Below, one piece after another: positions 60,143 to 64,000 of a stretch of 64,000 bases of DNA. The position numbers and the translations under genes are program-made. The notes under the pieces are model-generated. The model was not told where the DNA came from. It was given only the letters and a program-made list of their open reading frames with translations, and did no database searches. How positions within the stretch are numbered: position 1 is the first letter of the stretch; the number at the start of each line of letters is the position of its first letter. Source of the stretch: a virus. The stretch is taken from IMG/VR virus record IMGVR_UViG_3300021961_005592, positions 1-64,000 of that record; one strand, 5' to 3'.

Positions 60143-61251
60143 CAAAACAACTCTATATTTGTAATATTGATGTTTTAGAAAATTCAAATAAGCCTGACGT
60201 AGCACTATGGTCAAACATGCATTCGATAGCATCGACCTGGGCTCCGTATATTGACAGGTGTGAATCAATACAAATGCCGTATCGTTTGAAGTTATATGAT
60301 AAGTTTAAAATGCCTAAAGACCTTTCAGGATTTAATTTATCATATGAAGAATGTTGCAATATACAAGCTCAAGAATTTATAGATTTAAGTAAAAAACTAG
60401 ATAAAAAAATTACTATAATGTACTCCGGAGGCATTGATAGCACACTAATAGTAATATTTTTTTTAAAACTACTAGGTGAAAGTGAATTTAAAAATAGAAT
60501 AGATATTGCACTAAGTCAACACAGCATTAGTGAAAATCCTAATTTTTATTATAGATATATTAGACCAATTGGAAACATTATTTCAAGCAATCATTTAACT
60601 AATATGTTTACTGGTTCAACTATTATAGTAAGCGGCGAACACAATGACCAATTATTTGGAAGTGATCTAATATGTCACGCATCAAATTATTCTGGTTTTG
60701 CTGAGATGCATAAACCGTATTCGAGAAAACATTTTGTAGGTTTTCTTACTCAATATAAAAGACAAGAAATGACTGAAAAAACTGCTAATTTTTTCTTTGA
60801 TCTCATTGATAATCATATTAAAACTCAAGCACCGTGTGAAGTAACTACTAATTATCACCTATGGTGGTGGCTAAATTTTTCATTCAAATGGCAAAATGTA
60901 TTTTTTAGAATGTTACTTAGAGCTAATAAACTTAACTTTGCAGATATAAATCAATCTTTTGTTGACAATTATTATCATTGTTTTTTCTCTGGAACAAATT
61001 TTCAAAAATGGAGCATGTTAAACCATAATCTCAAAGTTGTAAACAGTTGGGATACATATAAGTGGGAAGCCAAACGCCTAATTTATGATTTTACCAAGGA
61101 TAAGGATTATCTTAATAAAATTAAAATTGGAAGTTTAGTAGAGATTTTTAGACAACGAGATGCACCAGCTGGGATTACATCTAATTATGAATTTTTAGAA
61201 AATCTTAATCTTGATGAATTTTATGTTCCTGATAATAGTTTCAGAATATAG
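60139..61251 (+). CDS. PP-loop ATPase 2 (asparagine-synthetase-like)
   Basis: 370 residues. ITIMYSGGIDSTLIVIFFLK contains the SGGIDST PP-loop (Ser96-Gly98, Asp100). Further on, VSGEHNDQLFGSDLI fits the asparagine synthetase GxGGDELFGGY region, giving the strongest link to that family among the three. The glutaminase domain is absent. It would activate a carboxylate as the adenylate for amide formation. It shares the general plan of the PP-loop genes at 56101 and 61613 but is not a close copy. Late promoters before (58892) and after (61258) suggest late expression. Ends just before a hydrophilic small gene. Confidence 0.78.
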   Translation: MTKQLYICNIDVLENSNKPDVALWSNMHSIASTWAPYIDRCESIQMPYRLKLYDKFKMPKDLSGFNLSYEECCNIQAQEFIDLSKKLDKKITIMYSGGIDSTLIVIFFLKLLGESEFKNRIDIALSQHSISENPNFYYRYIRPIGNIISSNHLTNMFTGSTIIVSGEHNDQLFGSDLICHASNYSGFAEMHKPYSRKHFVGFLTQYKRQEMTEKTANFFFDLIDNHIKTQAPCEVTTNYHLWWWLNFSFKWQNVFFRMLLRANKLNFADINQSFVDNYYHCFFSGTNFQKWSMLNHNLKVVNSWDTYKWEAKRLIYDFTKDKDYLNKIKIGSLVEIFRQRDAPAGITSNYEFLENLNLDEFYVPDNSFRI

Positions 61252-61257
61252 TTTTAG

Positions 61258-61265
61258 CATAAATA
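61258..61265 (+). promoter_or_regulatory. Late promoter for the last island genes
   Basis: CATAAATA, one base from the T4 late box. A start near 61271 leaves a leader of about 38 bases with AAAGGAA before the ATG at 61309. Confidence 0.6.
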
Positions 61266-61308
61266 TATTAAAGATTAACTAACACTGTTAACATAAAGGA
61301 ATAATAAC

Positions 61309-61593
61309 ATGAGTATTACACTTAAAATGTCTAAGGTTAGACCTTCAGAAAACGTACCTTTTTACACTTTCAGTAAAGAGTATATTGATCTCCAACGTTC
61401 AAATCCAAATATTACTAGAACGATAAATGCAGTTGACCCAACTACTGTAGAAGTTACATTAACTTTTTCTAATAAGGATGTATTTGATGCATGGAAAACA
61501 AATCCTATTGTAGTTTCAGAAATATCAAAATCAAAAGAATATTCTAACTTAATAGGAATTACTAGAACTATAGAAAAAGTAATAACACCATAA
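61309..61593 (+). CDS. Small unknown protein, late-expressed
   Basis: 94 residues, mixed alpha/beta, with a TINAVDPTTVEVTLTFSNKD stretch and a Lys/Glu-rich end. No family recognised. AAAGGAA lies 7 bases upstream of the ATG and a late promoter at 61258. Its position between two PP-loop genes suggests a small partner, possibly a carrier, but it lacks an obvious carrier Ser motif or C-terminal GG. Confidence 0.65.
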   Translation: MSITLKMSKVRPSENVPFYTFSKEYIDLQRSNPNITRTINAVDPTTVEVTLTFSNKDVFDAWKTNPIVVSEISKSKEYSNLIGITRTIEKVITP

Positions 61594-61612
61594 ACGTGGG
61601 TTAGGTTGCGAT

Positions 61613-62797
61613 ATGGCAGGAAAGTTCTATCACATTGAACAAACAAAAAATCAGTTGCCGTTACTAGCAACTGATTTTTATTTTATAAACCCACAAATGA
61701 TTTTAAATACTTCTCAACATAGAGAAGCTATTTTAGAATCTTTAGATAGCAGTACAAAAACAAGCTTATTGTTTGGCTTACATATGAATCCGGGTAGCGT
61801 ATATCCTCGATTTAACAGGAATAACTTTTTTTATAAAGTCTCAACTATTCCTACATATAGTTTTTTACCTAATTTACATAATAAAAGAGTTTTAGACTTT
61901 TCTGATATTACAGATGCTAGGGCATTAGAGTTGGAAAGAAAGTCAAACAATGTTGACAATGTTTACCTTTTTTGGAGCGGCGGTATTGATTCTACAGTAA
62001 TACTTGCTGCGATACTAAAAAACTGGAAGAATGAAAATCTTGAAAAGCTAGTAGTTGTACTAAATCAATACAGTATTGACGAAAACAAAAACATGTATGA
62101 AAATTATATACATGCTAAACTAAAAACAGAATCAACGGATAAATTTTTTAACGGAGAATTAAATTTTTCTGATGAAAATATCTATGTTGACGGTAACGTT
62201 GGTGATACTGTTTCTTATTTGATGTTAGAGCATTTTGATTCTAAGTATCCGGGATATTATAACAAGCCGTGGAAAAAACACATAAACATTTTAATAGAAC
62301 ATTTTAGTGAATACGAAACTATTGAACATGGTAGAGATACATACAAGAAAATTGTTAGATCATTAAGTGAAAACAAGTTTGAAGTTGAAACAATTTATGA
62401 TTTTTTATGGTGGATGACATTTAACTGGTTACATGATAAATTATTATACAATATACTTTGGCAATACACTCCTTGCTTTAATAGAAATACAGACATTAAA
62501 AAGTTTTTAGAAGAAAACATGTTCCAATGGTTTAACAGTAACGATTACCAAGATTGGATGGTATCATCAATTAGTACTAGTTTAAGAATAGGCGACAATA
62601 TAACAACTAATAAATTGGCATACAAGAAGTATATATTTGATTTTGACAAGAATTTGGAATATTTTAAATACAAACAAAAAGAGTACTCGACACCAAAGAA
62701 TAAAGTTAAGGACAGTCATATCATACTGTGTGGAATAGACACAGAGTATAATTACTATTATAGGTACACTCATGAGAAAATATGGCCTCCTAAATGA
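61613..62797 (+). CDS. PP-loop ATPase 3 (asparagine-synthetase-like)
   Basis: 394 residues. YLFWSGGIDSTVILAAILKN holds SGGIDST (Ser122-Gly124, Asp126). GNVGDTVSYLML near residue 200 replaces the GxGGDE-type motif. Its N-terminal 100 residues do not show a glutaminase fold. It resembles PP-loop ATPase 2 more than 1 in the region after the motif (LNQYSIDENKNMYENYIHAK against LSQHSISENPNFYYRYIRPI). The stop overlaps the next ATG (ATGA). Likely a second amide- or adenylate-forming step in the same pathway. Confidence 0.75.
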   Translation: MAGKFYHIEQTKNQLPLLATDFYFINPQMILNTSQHREAILESLDSSTKTSLLFGLHMNPGSVYPRFNRNNFFYKVSTIPTYSFLPNLHNKRVLDFSDITDARALELERKSNNVDNVYLFWSGGIDSTVILAAILKNWKNENLEKLVVVLNQYSIDENKNMYENYIHAKLKTESTDKFFNGELNFSDENIYVDGNVGDTVSYLMLEHFDSKYPGYYNKPWKKHINILIEHFSEYETIEHGRDTYKKIVRSLSENKFEVETIYDFLWWMTFNWLHDKLLYNILWQYTPCFNRNTDIKKFLEENMFQWFNSNDYQDWMVSSISTSLRIGDNITTNKLAYKKYIFDFDKNLEYFKYKQKEYSTPKNKVKDSHIILCGIDTEYNYYYRYTHEKIWPPK

Positions 62798-63960
62798 GTA
62801 TTTTAAAAAGACCCCCCGGTGACTTATTCACTTTTAGATTGTTTTTTAATTTAACGTCTAAAATAAAAATTCCACACGATAAGTTTTATTTTTGGTCAGT
62901 ATGCATTGATCCAAACTTTAAAAAAATTTCTTATTTTATAGGATCGCAACAATTTTACGAAGACGAAATATTATATAGAAATATTATAATGTCTTCAATA
63001 AATACCGATTTAATCATTTTAGGAATAAAAGATCATCTCACTGGAAGTGATTTTAATCCATTGACATCTAAATATACAGATATGTCGGTGTGGTTAAAGC
63101 AAATGGCTCAATATTATAGACATAAGAAAATTATATTGTTTACTAGTTTAGAAAATCTTAATCTTGATGAACCTAACATTATAGTTATTCCATGGGGCGG
63201 CGATATTACCAATCATCAATATGAATATCAAAAATTAAACCCCGTGTTAGAAAAAAATTTAGACAGCAAAAATACTTTTTTAAGTCTTAATAGAAATAAA
63301 AGAACACATAGAGCTATGCTAGTTTCGTTGTTGTATGGTCTTAACCTACAGAATAACGGATTAATATCTTGTATGTTTAAAGATAATCTAGATAACTTAT
63401 TTGAGTATACAAAATGGCAGGTATTAAATTCTAATGTGTACTTAACAGGGTTTAATGATTTTAAAACGTCAACATTACCAATAAATGATGGCCCAGACAT
63501 ATATCATAATCATAATAATGACAACGTGTCTAATTTTAAAAATAGTTTAACAAAATATTATGAAAATACATTTGTAGAAATTGTAAGTGAAACTAGCTAT
63601 ACAGAACCATGCTATAACTTAACTGAAAAAACTTTGAATAGTATCTATGGATGCTGTTTTCCAATATTGTTATGCAGTAAAGGCAGTGTTAAATTTTTAA
63701 GAGAAATGGGTTTAGATGTTTTTGATGACGTTGTAGACCATAGCTATGATGAAATAGACGATCCTGCCCTTAGGCTAGAAACAGCAATTAAAAACAATAT
63801 CGAGTTGTTAACTAACAATACAAAAACTAAACAGTTATGGATTCAAAATAAAGATAGATTTTTAAAAAATGTTGACTTTTGCAAAGAAAGAATGTATAAT
63901 TTTTATTATAATAGAGCCAAAGATCTATTTTTGGAGTTAATACCTCATGATAACATATAA
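62794..63960 (+). CDS. GT10-like glycosyltransferase (paralogue 3 of 3)
   Basis: 388 residues. Shared features with the copies at 50683 and 52518: FLSLNRNKRTHRAMLVSLLY, FVEIVSETSYTEPCYNLTEK (about residue 270), GCCFPILLCSKGSVKFLREM and VFDDVVDHSYDEIDDPALRL. It carries the TEK motif of GT10 enzymes in its canonical form, where the other two have SEK. Its N-terminal half is the most diverged. It lies some 9 kb from the others, at the far end of the PP-loop genes, so the transferases bracket the chemistry genes. Confidence 0.6.
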   Translation: MSILKRPPGDLFTFRLFFNLTSKIKIPHDKFYFWSVCIDPNFKKISYFIGSQQFYEDEILYRNIIMSSINTDLIILGIKDHLTGSDFNPLTSKYTDMSVWLKQMAQYYRHKKIILFTSLENLNLDEPNIIVIPWGGDITNHQYEYQKLNPVLEKNLDSKNTFLSLNRNKRTHRAMLVSLLYGLNLQNNGLISCMFKDNLDNLFEYTKWQVLNSNVYLTGFNDFKTSTLPINDGPDIYHNHNNDNVSNFKNSLTKYYENTFVEIVSETSYTEPCYNLTEKTLNSIYGCCFPILLCSKGSVKFLREMGLDVFDDVVDHSYDEIDDPALRLETAIKNNIELLTNNTKTKQLWIQNKDRFLKNVDFCKERMYNFYYNRAKDLFLELIPHDNI

Positions 63961-64000
63961 AGATGACGATTCATTTTTTACAACTGTTTTTCCTCCGTTT
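63947..64000 (+). CDS. Start of a gene cut by the window edge
   Basis: ATG at 63947 overlaps the end of the GT10-like gene by 14 bases and stays open for 18 codons to the edge (MITYKDDDSFFTTVFPPF). Too short to identify. The overlap matches the style of the island, so it is probably another operon member; GGAG about 10 bases upstream supports the start. Confidence 0.45.
   Translation, partial: MITYKDDDSFFTTVFPPF

Noticed and set aside
61309-61593. Acyl or peptidyl carrier protein
   Set aside because: No DSL-type Ser motif for a phosphopantetheine arm and no GG end was found.

Overview
The window is a 64-kb piece of an AT-rich, tailed (myovirus) phage genome of the T4-like superfamily, most like the marine T4-like phages (cyanophage or pelagiphage type). 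The evidence is a near-complete baseplate gene set (gp26-like, gp48/54-like, gp53-like, hub, gp5-like spike, gp25, gp6, gp7-like), the replication/recombination pair gp46/gp47, a gp55-like late sigma factor, and repeated copies of the T4 late-promoter box (TATAAATA and close variants) upstream of structural genes. No tRNA, integrase, repressor or CRISPR array was seen. The host cannot be named from this sequence.

Layout. 1-2650 (minus): 5' part of a probable tape-measure gene that runs off the window and carries 180-bp tandem repeats. 2728-3836 (plus): gp26-like gene and a small frame that appears to be joined to it by a -1 ribosomal frameshift. 3833-9596 (minus): a Pro/Ala-rich protein, a 560-bp hairpin-rich non-coding stretch, a GIY-YIG-like endonuclease, a small unknown, gp46, gp47 and gp55; the last two have near-perfect host sigma-70 promoters. 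9674-22714 (plus): baseplate tube-cap, wedge, hub and spike genes, then gp25 and gp6. 22714-38052: one 5112-residue gp7-like giant. 38071-46223: tail-fibre and other virion-type proteins, including three paralogues with a shared N-terminal domain and a second paralogous pair.

46325-64000 (plus): an accessory island started by a strong sigma-70 promoter. It encodes two DxD-type glycosyltransferases, a third GT-A-like protein, three GT10-like glycosyltransferase paralogues, an SGNH hydrolase, a UDP-sugar-dehydrogenase-like enzyme, a radical SAM protein, three PP-loop (asparagine-synthetase-like) ATPases without glutaminase domains, a duplicated DUF2061 membrane protein, a PanD-like pyruvoyl decarboxylase, a nitronate-monooxygenase-like flavoprotein, a cupin and several unknowns. 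Genes are packed with 1-30 nt overlaps. Two late-type promoters lie inside the island, so part of it should be expressed with the virion genes.

How it fits together. Early host-type promoters would express gp55, gp47 and gp46. gp55 would then switch the TATAAATA promoters on for the baseplate and fibre genes. The island looks like a miniature surface-glycan or glycoconjugate locus. My inference is that it makes and attaches an unusual, possibly amidated or beta-amino-acid-containing decoration on virion or host surface. This is the best candidate for an undescribed system here. All functions are read from sequence motifs and gene order; no database search was possible.
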